Positions 26,191-35,484 of a DNA stretch of 64,000 bases are shown piece by piece. The notes below the pieces were generated by a model. The model worked only from the letters and a program-made list of their open reading frames with translations, ran no database searches and had not been told where the DNA came from. The translations under genes and the position numbers were made by a program. The stretch is from Roseiarcus sp963820775. GTDB lineage: Bacteria; Pseudomonadota; Alphaproteobacteria; Rhizobiales; Beijerinckiaceae. The stretch lies in NCBI GenBank assembly GCA_963820775.1, contig CAWGBF010000015.1, positions 1,240,001 to 1,304,000 on the forward strand, read 5' to 3'. The first letter of the stretch is position 1; each line of letters starts with the position of its first letter.

Positions 26191-27257
26191 CTGCAAATTG
26201 GCGGCGTCTGCGGCGGCGGCGCTGGATGATCCCTCTCATACTGAGCAAGGATCGGCTCTAGGCTTTCCTTAGGCCAAAACTTCGGAGCGCCGATCTCCTT
26301 CAGGCAGGAGGCGTTCCAATATGACCCTCCGCGCCCGGCTCGCGCGACAGCGTCGATGTCGTGCGATTCTGGATAAATGTAAAGTGTCGTCGGATTGTCC
26401 TTCAACATCGAGATGATTTGTCGCGCGTCCGATGGCGACCAGCTGGTGCAGCCGTCGCTGCGGCCGCCGGCGTAATCCACCAGCTTTCCAACCGGAACGT
26501 AACCGTCCTGGTTCGCGTACTGGCTGTCCGGGCTTTTTCGCAGACATATTCCCGCTAGCACCTGGGCTGCATGCCCACCGATTGCGCGCTGCCTGGCGTT
26601 TGCGGCCTCGCCTTCGCCGTCAAACTGCACGAACGAGCGGAGGAAAATGGCGTCTTCTCTCGCCGAGACGCGGTAATAGCCTTTGAAGGAGGTTTTGGTT
26701 TCGCTCGTCACATAGGCCCCGCCAGCCGTCAGTTCAGAATCCATCGCATTGCCGAAGTTCTTCGCGCACCGTCTTCCGTTGGCGAAATCCGCGACGCCTC
26801 TCAAATCGCGACCGCCGCCGTGACCGGCGGAAATGGCGCGAAATGACCGGTCGGCTTCGCAGATGATGTAAAACCGGCGCCCCGCTGCGCCATCGTTCGG
26901 GCGTGTCGCGTCCATGGCGAAGTAACAGGGATTTCTGACCGCCTTCTGCAGGTAAAGCGCGCGAGCCCTCTGCAAGACAACTCGAGCGATTTGACCTTCG
27001 CCTTCGCCCACATGGGCCCCCAGCCAAGCCGGAACGTCCGACGGCTGGCCCGCCGCACAGGATGGGCCGGAACCCGACAAGACGATCGCGACGCCGAGGC
27101 TGACGATGTTTGCAAGGCGCAATCCCAATCGCAACGAATCATCTCTCCCATCGACGCGCTTGGCCCCGGTCCGAACAATGACCATCGCTGCAACATCCAG
27201 GATAGGCAAGCCGGCTGGCGCGACCGTCTCGCCGGTCCGCTCGAATTGCTGAAGCAT
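26181..27257 (-). CDS. exported YkuD_2-type L,D-transpeptidase-like protein
   Basis: The 358-residue frame has a hydrophobic segment near residues 47-70 (LANIVSLGVAIVLSGSG), so it is probably exported. A start at the Met near residue 25 (position 27185) would place this as a signal peptide. The C-terminal half matches the murein L,D-transpeptidase catalytic domain family, with AISAGHGGGRD and YAGGRSDGCTSWSPSDARQI holding the likely catalytic His and Cys. The last residues (after YERDHP) are Pro-rich and run into an IS630 remnant, so the native end may be lost. Confidence 0.75.
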   Translation of the reverse strand: MLQQFERTGETVAPAGLPILDVAAMVIVRTGAKRVDGRDDSLRLGLRLANIVSLGVAIVLSGSGPSCAAGQPSDVPAWLGAHVGEGEGQIARVVLQRARALYLQKAVRNPCYFAMDATRPNDGAAGRRFYIICEADRSFRAISAGHGGGRDLRGVADFANGRRCAKNFGNAMDSELTAGGAYVTSETKTSFKGYYRVSAREDAIFLRSFVQFDGEGEAANARQRAIGGHAAQVLAGICLRKSPDSQYANQDGYVPVGKLVDYAGGRSDGCTSWSPSDARQIISMLKDNPTTLYIYPESHDIDAVARAGRGGSYWNASCLKEIGAPKFWPKESLEPILAQYERDHPAPPPQTPPICREP

Positions 27258-27325
27258 GAGCTGATAGCCCTGAAAAGCGCCTTTTTATTAACTTCGCGCT
27301 AACGCTGCCGCCTCAGGATCGGCGC

Positions 27326-27652
27326 ATGGTCGTAAGGACTCGCCTGCGCTCGATCGTGGCGCCGATCGTTCTCTACCTCGTCCTCGGGGCCGCCAGCGGC
27401 TATCTGGTATGGGATGCGTCGAACGGCGAGCACGGCCTCAAGGCCGCAGAGAAATTCGACGCCGAGGCGACCGAGCTGAAAGCTCAGCTCGCGGGGCTCA
27501 AGGATGAACGCGCGCGCTGGGAGCTGCGCGTCACGAGCCTTAAGTCCGAAAGCATCGACAAGGACCTCCTGGACGAGGAGGCGCACGCCCTGCTCGATCG
27601 CGTCGCCAAGGACGAGGTGGTCATTTTCACCGGCGCCGCCAAGGGCCGCTAA
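27326..27652 (+). CDS. ftsB: septum formation initiator family protein (FtsB-like)
   Basis: The 108-residue protein has one N-terminal membrane segment (about residues 11-29) followed by a coiled coil (ATELKAQLAGLKDERARWEL), as in FtsB/DivIC. The C-terminal part has SIDKDLLDEEAHALLDRVAK. FtsB works with FtsL and FtsQ to activate septal cell-wall synthesis. In Alphaproteobacteria this gene usually sits right after eno, which supports the assignment. Confidence 0.85.
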   Translation: MVVRTRLRSIVAPIVLYLVLGAASGYLVWDASNGEHGLKAAEKFDAEATELKAQLAGLKDERARWELRVTSLKSESIDKDLLDEEAHALLDRVAKDEVVIFTGAAKGR

Positions 27653-27791
27653 ACACAAGCTGATCGGCCTGTGGCGCAGCGGCGGGCGAGCGGCATCAGC
27701 CTTGCTTTCCCTTTTGCGCGCGGACCGCGCGTGCTATGGCCCCGCCGCTCGCCCTCTTGGCCAAGCCTCGTTTTCCATGAAAGGTTTGCCG

Positions 27792-29090
27792 ATGAACGTT
27801 TCCGCCCCCCTTTCCGTGCGTTCGAACTCGTTCTTTTCCGCAAGCCTCGCCGACGCCGATCCGGAGATCGCCCGCGCGATCGAACTCGAGCTCGGTCGGC
27901 AGCGCGACGGAATCGAACTCATCGCCTCGGAAAACATCGTGTCCCGCGCAGTGCTCGAGGCGCAGGGCTCGGTGATGACCAATAAATATGCGGAGGGCTA
28001 CCCCGGCAAACGCTATTACGGCGGCTGCCAGTTCGTCGACATCGCCGAGAATCTGGCGATCGAGCGCGCCTGCCGATTGTTCGACTGCCGCTTCGCCAAC
28101 GTCCAGCCCAATTCCGGCAGCCAGGCCAATCAGGGCGTCTTCATGGCCCTGATGCAGCCCGGCGACACGTTCATGGGCCTCGATCTCGCGGCGGGAGGGC
28201 ACTTGACCCACGGGTCGCCGGTCAACATGTCCGGCCGCTGGTTCAAGCCGGTCGCCTACGGGGTCGATCGAACGACGCATCGGATCGACATGGATCAGGT
28301 CGAGGCGCTGGCGCGCGAGCACAAGCCGAAAATGATCATCGCCGGCGGCTCGGCCTACGCGCGCCATTGGGACTTCCCCCGCTTCCGCGCCATTTGCGAC
28401 GCAGTCAGCGCCTTTTTCGTCGTCGACATCGCCCATTTCGCCGGGCTGGTCGCCGGCGGCGCCCATCCCTCGCCGTTCCCGCACGCCCATGTCGTCACCA
28501 CGACAACGCACAAGACCTTGCGCGGGCCCCGCGGCGGCATGATCCTCACCAATGACGCGGAGCTCGCCAAGAAGATCAATTCGGCGATCTTCCCTGGGCT
28601 GCAGGGCGGACCGCTGATGCATGTGATCGCCGCCAAGGCGGTTTCGCTCCACGAGGCGCTGACCCCCGAATTCAAGACCTACGCGCACGCCGTGGTCGCC
28701 AACGCCAAGGCGCTGGCCGAGCCGATCCTCGCCGGCGGCTATAAGCTTGTAACCGGGGGCACCGACAACCACCTGATGCTAGTCGATTTGACGCCGAAGG
28801 GCCTGACCGGCAAAGCCGCCGAAGTGGCGCTCGACCGCGCCGACATCACCTGCAACAAGAACGGCATTCCGTTCGATCCGCAGAAGCCCTTTGTCACGTC
28901 TGGGATTCGTCTTGGATCGCCCGCCGCCACTTCGCGCGGGTTCGGGACGGAGGAATTCGCCGACGTCGGACGAATGGTTGTCGAGGTCCTGGACGGCTTG
29001 GCGCAGAGCGGCGAATCGGGGAATGTGGCGGTCGAGGCGAAAGTGCGCGGAGACGTCGCCGAACTCACCCGGCGGTTTCCCATCTACTAG
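27792..29090 (+). CDS. glyA: serine hydroxymethyltransferase
   Basis: This PLP enzyme interconverts serine and glycine with transfer of a one-carbon unit to tetrahydrofolate. The 432-residue product has the normal length and motifs: IELIASENIVSRAVLEAQGS, YAEGYPGKRYYGGCQFVD, NVQPNSGSQANQGVF and VTTTTHKTLRGPRGGMIL, which contains the PLP-binding Lys. The ATG is preceded by GAAAGG; an in-frame ATG five codons earlier is possible. nrdR and ribD follow in the same direction, the usual order in this group. Confidence 0.97.
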   Translation: MNVSAPLSVRSNSFFSASLADADPEIARAIELELGRQRDGIELIASENIVSRAVLEAQGSVMTNKYAEGYPGKRYYGGCQFVDIAENLAIERACRLFDCRFANVQPNSGSQANQGVFMALMQPGDTFMGLDLAAGGHLTHGSPVNMSGRWFKPVAYGVDRTTHRIDMDQVEALAREHKPKMIIAGGSAYARHWDFPRFRAICDAVSAFFVVDIAHFAGLVAGGAHPSPFPHAHVVTTTTHKTLRGPRGGMILTNDAELAKKINSAIFPGLQGGPLMHVIAAKAVSLHEALTPEFKTYAHAVVANAKALAEPILAGGYKLVTGGTDNHLMLVDLTPKGLTGKAAEVALDRADITCNKNGIPFDPQKPFVTSGIRLGSPAATSRGFGTEEFADVGRMVVEVLDGLAQSGESGNVAVEAKVRGDVAELTRRFPIY

Positions 29091-29126
29091 GGGCGCCGGA
29101 CGATCTAATGAAGGGCGGGCTCTCAG

Positions 29127-29643
29127 ATGCGGTGCCCCTATTGCGGCGGCCTCGATACGCAAGTGAAAGAACTCGCGGCCGACGGACAATTCCTCGTCGA
29201 TCCGCCGGCGGCGCATCTGTCCCGATTGCGGCGGCAGGTTCACCACCTTCGAGCGCGTGCAGCTGCGCGAACTGCAGGTGGTCAAGAAGAACGGCCGCCG
29301 CGCGCCGTTCGACCGCGACAAGCTCGTGCGTTCGGTCCAGGTCGCGCTGCGCAAGCGATCGGTCGAACCCGAGCGGGTCGAACGCATGATCAATGGCGTG
29401 GTGCGCCAACTCGAGAGCCAGACCGACGGCGACATCCCGACCGAACGAATCGGCGAACTGGTCATGGAAGGCTTAAAGGCGCTCGACGACGTCGCCTATG
29501 TGCGTTTCGCCTCGGTCTACCGCAATTTCCGCGAGGCGCGGGATTTCAACGCGATCGTCGGCGAGCTGGAGGCGGAGCCCGAGCCTGAGTCTGCGCCAGC
29601 CAAGGAAGTTCCGCGACAGCGCCGGAACGCGCCCGCGACATGA
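29127..29643 (+). pseudogene. nrdR: transcriptional repressor NrdR, one-base frameshift
   Basis: NrdR represses ribonucleotide reductase genes through a zinc ribbon and an ATP-cone. The start MRCPYCGGLDTQVK gives the first Cys pair. After an extra A in GAACTC (29170-29171) the frame is lost. Removing one base restores DSRPTDNSSSIRRRRICPDC with the second Cys pair, followed by FTTFERVQLRELQVVKKNGR and a complete ATP-cone. Nothing else is degraded. In this gene-family context a sequencing indel is more likely than a real loss. The stop overlaps the start of ribD (ATGA). Confidence 0.9.
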
Positions 29644-30790
29644 GCGAAGGCGCAGCCGCAGACCCTGAGGAGGATCTGCGCTGGATGGAGGCGGCGCTCA
29701 ATCTGGGATCGCGCTCGCTGGGTCTCGCGGCCCCCAACCCCGCCGTCGGCGCGATCCTGGTGAAAGACGGGGCGGTCGTCGGGCGCGGGGCGACAGCGCC
29801 GGGCGGAAGGCCGCATGCCGAGCGGATCGCCATCGCTGAGGCAGGCGAGGCGGCGCGCGGCGCGACGCTCTACGTGACGCTCGAGCCCTGCTCGCATTTC
29901 GGCGTCACGGGCCCTTGCGTCGACGCGGTCATCGCGGCGGGCGTCGCCCGCGTCGTCTCGGCGATCGAAGACCCCAATCCGCTGGTCGGCGGACAGGGGC
30001 ACGCGCGTCTCAAGGCGGCCGGCGTCGCCGTCTCCGTCGGCGTTGGCGCGGTTCAAGCGCGGCGCGACCATCTGGGCCACATCTTGCGCGTGACTGCGGG
30101 GCGGCCCTGCGTGACGCTCAAACTCGCGGAGACGGCGGACGGCTTTGCCTCGGCGAGCGCCCACGACGCGCGGCTGCGCATCACCGGACCGATCGCCGAC
30201 CTTCGTGTCCAGATCATGCGCTCGACCCACGAAGCGATCATGGTCGGGATCGAAACGGCGCTGGTTGACGATCCGGCCTTGACCGTGCGGCTGCCTGGGG
30301 TCGATCGCAAGCCGCTGCGCGTTGTCCTCGACACCCATCTGCGCCTGCCCGAGCGCTCGCGGCTCGCGGCGACCGCAGAGGATATTCCGACCCTCGCCAT
30401 CGCCGGCGCGGCGGCGTCGGACGAACCGGCCCGGCGGCTTCAGGACCTCGGCGTGATGATCGAGCGCGTCCCCCTCGACGCGGAGGGCCATGTCGATCTC
30501 CCAAGCGCTTTAAGGGCGCTCGCGGCGCGCGGGATCACTCGCGTGTTCAGCGAGGGCGGACCGCTGGTGGCGGCGCGGCTGCATCGCGCTTGGGCTCGCC
30601 GACGAGGTCGCGCTGATTACGGCCGACAAGCCGCTCGGCCGGGCGGGCGTGTCGGCGCTCGACGCGGAGGCCCGCGCGGCGCTGCTCGACGAAACACGCT
30701 ATCGCCCCGTTGAGACGCTCGCACTACGGGCCGGACACGATGCGGCTCTGGGAACGGGTGGACGGAGCGGGCGGCGCGGTTCGCTCGTAG
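29640..30790 (+). pseudogene. ribD: riboflavin biosynthesis deaminase/reductase RibD, two frameshifts
   Basis: RibD deaminates and then reduces the GTP-derived pyrimidine intermediate of riboflavin synthesis. The deaminase domain is intact (HAERIAIAEAG and LEPCSHFGVTGPCVDAVI bind zinc). The reductase domain reads well until FSEGGPLVAARL. One extra base near 30582 must be removed to continue with IALGLADEVALITADKPLGR, and another at about 30726 to finish with GPDTMRLWERVDGAGGAVRS and the stop at 30788. Both are single-base insertions, and the flanks remain conserved. The restored length, about 382 residues, is normal. ribE is not next to it. Confidence 0.88.
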
Positions 30791-31125
30791 AGCGATCGGT
30801 TTGGATTTTCTTGGCCCTCGGCTCCTTCTCGCCAAAAGCCCCGATTGCGGAGGTTGGATTTGTTTGGATTTCCTTGGGTTCTCTCGTCTAAATTGTGACT
30901 TTTCAATGCGTTACGCGGGATTTTCGCTAGAAAATTTTTCCTCACTCTTCTTCCCGGGCGGTTTCTACACGGAGAAGCGAGCCTGCAATTTTGGCCGGCG
31001 AAAGGGCAGACTTGTTCACGGGCCAAGCTTAGCCAGTTTTCCGATTTCCTGCAATCAATTGTTAGCTCTTATAGCGCTAGGTGTTGGGAGTGAAATCTCG
31101 GGGCTTCGTGAGCGGGCCCGTAAGG

Positions 31126-31157
31126 CGTCCTGGCCGGGCTTGACCCGGCCATCCACG
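31126..31157 (+). repeat. REP-like palindrome, left arm
   Basis: A 32-bp GC-rich sequence starting CGTCCTGGCCGGG that is the exact reverse complement of 31265-31296. It resembles intergenic repeats widespread in Rhizobiales. Confidence 0.8.
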
Positions 31158-31264
31158 CGATCGGGCGCGTTAACCGCCTGCGGGTGGGCGGAAAAGCTAA
31201 GCAATACAGAGCATTGCCTTTGGGGTCGCGGGGGATGGCGGACTCGTCTCTGCCGGCGGCGTGG

Positions 31265-31296
31265 CGTGGATGGCCGGGTCAAGCCCGGCCAGGACG
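31265..31296 (-). repeat. REP-like palindrome, right arm
   Basis: The exact reverse complement of 31126-31157. The two arms could pair into a large cruciform or RNA hairpin enclosing about 107 bp. Confidence 0.8.
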
Positions 31297-31535
31297 AGAA
31301 AAGTTCGGCGCGCAATGGGTGAGGAGGCAAAACAACGGCTAGCGCTATAAGAGCCAGAGAGCCCGATTGTCAGCCGAAGGAGCGCCATCGGGGTCGGGGC
31401 GCGGTTATTCTTTAACAAAACTAACCTAGAGATACATCTCGTCGATCCGGCCGGAGCCGCGGTCTACGCCGCAGCGATCAGGCGCGACGCTCAGACACGG
31501 GCGCGATCGTCAGGAAACATCCGAGGTGAGAAACA

Positions 31536-32646
31536 ATGAGTAAGACGCTGATCGCGCTGACATTTGCCGGTGCGCTTGTGGGGCTTGACGCAGGGAGCGC
31601 CGACGCCTGCACCTCGATGATCTTCAAGGCGGAAGACGGCACGCGCATCTATGCGCGGACGATGGAATGGGGCGCCTCCGACCTTAAATCCGAAATGATG
31701 CTTGCGCCACATTCGATCACCTTCTCTTCCGACCTCGATGAGGGCAAGACCGGCGCGCAGTGGAAAAACCAATATGGCTTCGTCGGCGTCAATGCGGACG
31801 GCCTCGCCTATGCGACCGACGGCATGAACGAAGCCGGCCTGACCGTTGGCGCGCTGTTCTTTCCGGGCTTCGCCAAATACCAGGAGGTGAAGGCCGACGA
31901 ACTGGCGACCACGATCAGCAATGTCGATCTTGTCAATTACATCCTCGGCAACTTTAAGACCGTTGATGAAGTGCGCACGGCAATGCGGAAAATCCGGGTG
32001 GTGCGCAACGCCGAGATTGAAAAGGAGTTCGGCACGCCCCTGTCCCTTCACTATGTCGTAAGCGACGCCACCGGCGCTTCGATCGTAATCGAATACATGG
32101 ACGGCCAGCTGAGCTTGACCGACAACAAGGTCGGCGCGATGACCAACTCGCCCGGTTACGACTGGCATCTCTTGAACTTGCGGAATTATGCTAATCTGAC
32201 GCCGCAAGCGGCGCGACCGCATGAGATCGATGGCGTCTCGCTTGCGCCCTTCGGAGCGGGAAGCGGCATGCTGGGGTTGCCGGGCGATTTCACGCCGCCT
32301 TCGCGATTCGTGAGAGCCGTCGCCTTCGTCAACACCATGATCCCGGCCAAGGGCGCGGCCGAAGCGATCAGCGCCGCGTCGGTGATGCTCAACAGCTTCG
32401 ACATTCCCAAGGGCCTCGTGCGCGAAGGCGCGAGCCCCCGGGGACTTCCACCTCGCCTACACGCAATGGTCGGTCATCGCCGACATGAGCCATAGGGTCT
32501 ATTATTATTGGACGATGTACGACCGCCGGATGCATTCCGTGGATCTCTCCAAACTGGACTTCGCGGGTAAGGTCATTTCCTCCTTCCCGCTCGATAAAGT
32601 CCGCACCGAAGGCATTCTGGATCGCTCGACCGACTTTCCGCACTGA
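31536..32646 (+). pseudogene. choloylglycine hydrolase-family Ntn hydrolase, one-base frameshift
   Basis: The product has a signal peptide ending ADA, followed directly by Cys (ACTSMIFKAEDG), the nucleophile of Ntn amidohydrolases such as bile salt hydrolase and penicillin V acylase. Other family segments are IYARTMEWG, TDGMNEAGLTV, MTNSPGYDWHLLNLRNY and PSRFVRAVAF. The frame breaks at the five-C run 32435-32439. Removing one C restores DFHLAYTQWSVIADMSHRVY and a normal C-terminus ending STDFPH. Secreted enzymes of this kind cleave amide bonds in N-acyl amino acids or acyl-homoserine lactones. The substrate is unknown. An indel artefact is possible. Confidence 0.85.
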
Positions 32647-32703
32647 CGGCGGGCTGGCGATCGTCGCTAAGAGGCTTGGGTTTTCGCCCTGCTAGCTGTG
32701 AGC

Positions 32704-33141
32704 TAGCCTTGTTCGCCGCGCGACGGATTTGGCTTGACGCCGATCACCCGGCGCTCGGGGTCGGTCGCCAACGCGCCTTTGGACTGGTCGAGTAGAACCA
32801 GATCGTCGCCAATGGGTCACGAACGCACGCGCATCGTCCAATCGCAATGTCGAACGGACACGGCCTCGCCGCCCGCGCTGAGGAAGACGGCAAAACGCTT
32901 CGTCTACATTGTCAACCAGAACATCGGTTTCTGGACCGATGTTGAGGTGGGCCACGAGCTCGGCGTCCGTGTCCGGAAGGGCAAAACCGACCGCTTCGTC
33001 GCTTCGCCACAACACTCGGTGCCCGAGGCGATCGCAGTAGAAGGATATCGCCGCATCAAGATCGGCGACGCGAAGCAGAAGGTTGTCGAGCTTTCGAAAC
33101 AATGGCCGGTTGGCGCTCACGTGCAGATGATCCTCGACCAA
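32704..33141 (-). pseudogene. VOC/glyoxalase-family protein, several frameshifts
   Basis: The first part reads well as a vicinal oxygen chelate protein: LFRKLDNLLLRVADLDAAIS, then FYCDRLGHRVLW. The frame then breaks at a four-A run (32892-32895 on the plus strand). Restored pieces in other frames read AVFLSAGGEAV, FDIAIGRCA and DLVLLDQSKGALATDPERRV. At least three shifts are needed to reach the stop. With this many breaks real decay is plausible, though the protein pieces are well preserved. Family members bind metal and act in aldehyde detoxification or antibiotic resistance. Confidence 0.7.
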
Positions 33142-33314
33142 ACTCTATGGCCGAGAACCGAGGATGGGGAAAGTCGCCATCCCCCGCCTCAAGCCGCGCG
33201 GGCGCCGAACTTGCCTCGACACCTCGCATGTGACCGTCGACCCCCGAATAAATCGCGGTCGCGGCCCTACCCGCAATCATAAGATTAGGTTTCAACTATA
33301 ACCAGCGCCTGGGA

Positions 33315-34022
33315 TTATCTTTTCGCCGCCGCTAAGATCGGCCCAGCGCCGTTTTCCTGCACGATCGCCGCCTCGGCGAGGGCCGGGTCGCCGCCCGACA
33401 CGGGGAAGGTCGCGGCTTCGCCCCGCCATTTGCCCAAAAGGATCATTTCGCGCACGACGTGCTTGTAAGGCAGCGTGTGGCCGGCGTTCTCGCCGCGCGG
33501 AATCGTCACCTCGACCGTGTGCGGGATATAGCGCGCGAGCCAGACGTTGGCGTCGCCGGCCGGCGCGGCCCCTGCTCCCACCGTCACCGCGCCACCCGAA
33601 AAGCTGATGCTCGGGCCGCCCGCGCCGCGATCGCCGCGGCTCACGAGCCCGGCGAGCGCGCCCGGCTCCAAACCATCGCCCTCGACGCGGCCGTTGACGA
33701 CGACCTGGGGCGTGTAGACACCGTCGCGCGCAAGCGCCCGGGCATAGGCGTACTGGCGCTCTGTCCACGCATGCTTTGAGAAAGTGTCCTTCCAGCCGAG
33801 GCGATCCCAATAGTCGACCTCAAACGCGAGCGCGAGCACGTCCGGGCGACCGCTGACCGCCCCAACATTGGCCTCCGCAGGCGGGCATGACGAACAGCCC
33901 TGGCTCTGGAACAGTTCGATCACGGTCGGATGCGCCGCGTCGGCCGCAAGCGCCGGACCGGACGGAAAGGCGAGCAGACCCAACACCCCAACCGCGAGGC
34001 GCATTTTTCTTGACGTGGTCAT
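33315..34022 (-). CDS. DUF1223 secreted thioredoxin-like protein
   Basis: The 235-residue protein has a signal peptide (about residues 1-27, ending LAA) and then the DUF1223 fold. It starts with a CxxC motif in LFQSQGCSSCPPAEANVG and continues with FEVDYWDRLGWKD and YTPQVVVNGRVEGDG. The family is thioredoxin-like and probably acts as a periplasmic redox protein, but the partner is unknown. The gene is divergent from rsmE. Confidence 0.88.
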   Translation of the reverse strand: MTTSRKMRLAVGVLGLLAFPSGPALAADAAHPTVIELFQSQGCSSCPPAEANVGAVSGRPDVLALAFEVDYWDRLGWKDTFSKHAWTERQYAYARALARDGVYTPQVVVNGRVEGDGLEPGALAGLVSRGDRGAGGPSISFSGGAVTVGAGAAPAGDANVWLARYIPHTVEVTIPRGENAGHTLPYKHVVREMILLGKWRGEAATFPVSGGDPALAEAAIVQENGAGPILAAAKR

Positions 34023-34154
34023 GGTTCCTCCTTGCTGCGAAGCGGGCGCCGTAAGCGCGCTCCTGAACGCGCATTCGCCCGCAGGGAGGATTTGTTACTC
34101 TGCCCAAAGAACGTCCACGATGGCCGGCGACCTCGGCGCGAGCTATGGGAGCGC

Positions 34155-34916
34155 ATGGCTCGAACCGACTTCCGGACCCCCCGCCTTTACGTCGCCCAAG
34201 GCCTGGCCACGGGTGTTGAGGTCAAGCTCGATCCCCAGCAGACGAATTATCTCGTCAATGTGCTCCGGCTCGGCGGGGGCGCGCCCGTCCTGGTGTTCAA
34301 CGGTCGTGAGGGCGAATTCTCCGCCAGCCTCAACACGAGCTCGCGCAAGGCGGCGTCGCTCATTGTCGGCGCGCGGACAAGGGCCCAGGAGACGCCGCCG
34401 GACGTCGACTATCTGTTCGCGCCGCTCAAGCACGCTCGCCTCGACTATATGGCGCAGAAGGCGGTCGAGATGGGCGCGCGCCGGCTGCGGCCCATCATCA
34501 CCCGCCACACCCAAGTCGCCCGCGTCAATCTGGAGCGTCTGCGCTTGAACGCGATCGAGGCTTGCGAGCAATGCGGCGTGCTCTGGATTCCGGAAATTGC
34601 GCCCGTCGAGCCGCTCGGCGAAGCGCTCAGGCGATGGCCGGCCGAGCGGCTCCTCGTCTTCTGCGACGAGGAGGCGGATGAAGCCAGTCCGCTCGACGCC
34701 CTCGGCAATGCGCGCGCGGAAGGCGGCGTCAGCCTGCTGATCGGGCCGGAAGGCGGCTTCGACGATGAGGAGCGCGCCGCGATCCTGTCGGCGCCGCGGG
34801 TGCTGCGTCTGAGCCTCGGCCCGCGCATCCTGCGCGCAGATACGGCCGCTGTTGCAGCGCTAGCGCTCATTCAGGCCACGCTCGGGGATTGGCCGAAAAG
34901 CCACAGGGGGCATTAG
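34155..34916 (+). CDS. rsmE: 16S rRNA (uracil-1498-N3)-methyltransferase
   Basis: RsmE methylates U1498 of 16S rRNA. The 253-residue product has the SPOUT knot signature LLIGPEGGFDDEERAAIL, followed by LSLGPRILRADTAAVAAL. An N-terminal PUA-like domain begins MARTDFRTPRLYVAQGLATG. The frame is open upstream to 34032, but the family start fixes this ATG. gshA, its common neighbour in this order, lies 4 kb downstream beyond the amidase, IS630 and TetR genes. Confidence 0.93.
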   Translation: MARTDFRTPRLYVAQGLATGVEVKLDPQQTNYLVNVLRLGGGAPVLVFNGREGEFSASLNTSSRKAASLIVGARTRAQETPPDVDYLFAPLKHARLDYMAQKAVEMGARRLRPIITRHTQVARVNLERLRLNAIEACEQCGVLWIPEIAPVEPLGEALRRWPAERLLVFCDEEADEASPLDALGNARAEGGVSLLIGPEGGFDDEERAAILSAPRVLRLSLGPRILRADTAAVAALALIQATLGDWPKSHRGH

Positions 34917-34976
34917 TCTGCACTACGAGACCCCTTCGCCATTTTGCCGCCACGATATGGCTTCATCTCGGCGGTG

Positions 34977-35378
34977 ATGATTCACCATTCGATCGGCGCG
35001 TCGCGCAGGGTTGCTCGGATCGTTGCGGCGCTGAGCGCACCTTTATTGACGGTCATGGGGGGTGGTCTGCCGAACGCAGCAAGCGCCGGGGGCGCTGCGC
35101 CGGACCCTCAACCTACGCTGCGCGGGTCCTATTGCGAGGGATCAGACCGGGATTTGGCGCCGCCGACCAGAGCCGGATGCGCGCGGATCAGCGGCTATAT
35201 TGCCGCGGGCGCGCGCTTCGGGTCCGACGAGCGGATCGGCGGGCGACCCCGCCCGTTCGCGCCAATCGATGAACCGGCAATCGTCGGCAACCAAGCTTCC
35301 GGCCTCACGATTGTCGGCGCGCCGCTGGGCGGCGACCGCTTGTTGCCGCCGACGAGCCCCGGCGAGATCTCGCGCTAA
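34977..35378 (+). CDS. secreted hypothetical protein
   Basis: From this ATG the 133-residue product has a signal peptide (RIVAALSAPLLTVMGGG, cleavage near ASA). The mature part is short and Pro/Gly-rich with CARISGYIAAGARFGSDER, loosely like the start of an alphaproteobacterial porin. It is too short to be a porin itself, so a truncated relative or an unrelated small exported protein are both possible. It follows rsmE on the same strand after 60 bp. Confidence 0.5.
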   Translation: MIHHSIGASRRVARIVAALSAPLLTVMGGGLPNAASAGGAAPDPQPTLRGSYCEGSDRDLAPPTRAGCARISGYIAAGARFGSDERIGGRPRPFAPIDEPAIVGNQASGLTIVGAPLGGDRLLPPTSPGEISR

Positions 35379-35484
35379 GGCGCGAGACGCCAGGGTCGAA
35401 ACTCATCAACCACCACGACTGGTTCGCAGCTGAGGCAGCCATTGGTCGAGGCCCTCGCGATCTCCTCGCGAGACCCCGTGTGGT

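Larger units (their letters stand above)
31065..31354. repeat. 290-bp MITE-like element with 16-bp inverted ends
   Basis: GCTCTTATAGCGCTAG at the left end and its perfect reverse complement at the right end frame the element. Inside it lies a second inverted pair of 32 bp (31126-31157 and 31265-31296), each itself palindromic around GGCCGGG...CCCGGCC. It has no transposase gene. The nested architecture suggests a non-autonomous mobile or REP-derived element. Confidence 0.75.
30791..31535. other. intergenic region with inverted-repeat element
   Basis: No gene is supported in these 745 bp. The 173-codon plus-strand frame here encodes the translated repeat (WPGLTRPST, VDGRVKPGQDE) and is not a protein gene. 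At 30899-30914 the sequence ACTTTTCAATGCGTTA resembles, with one mismatch, the reverse complement of part of the dispersed repeat at 15416 and 57795. Confidence 0.55.

Noticed and set aside
30801..31322. 173-codon plus-strand ORF
   Set aside because: It is the translation of the inverted-repeat element and REP-like palindromes (WPGLTRPST, VDGRVKPGQDE), a common false gene in Rhizobiales.
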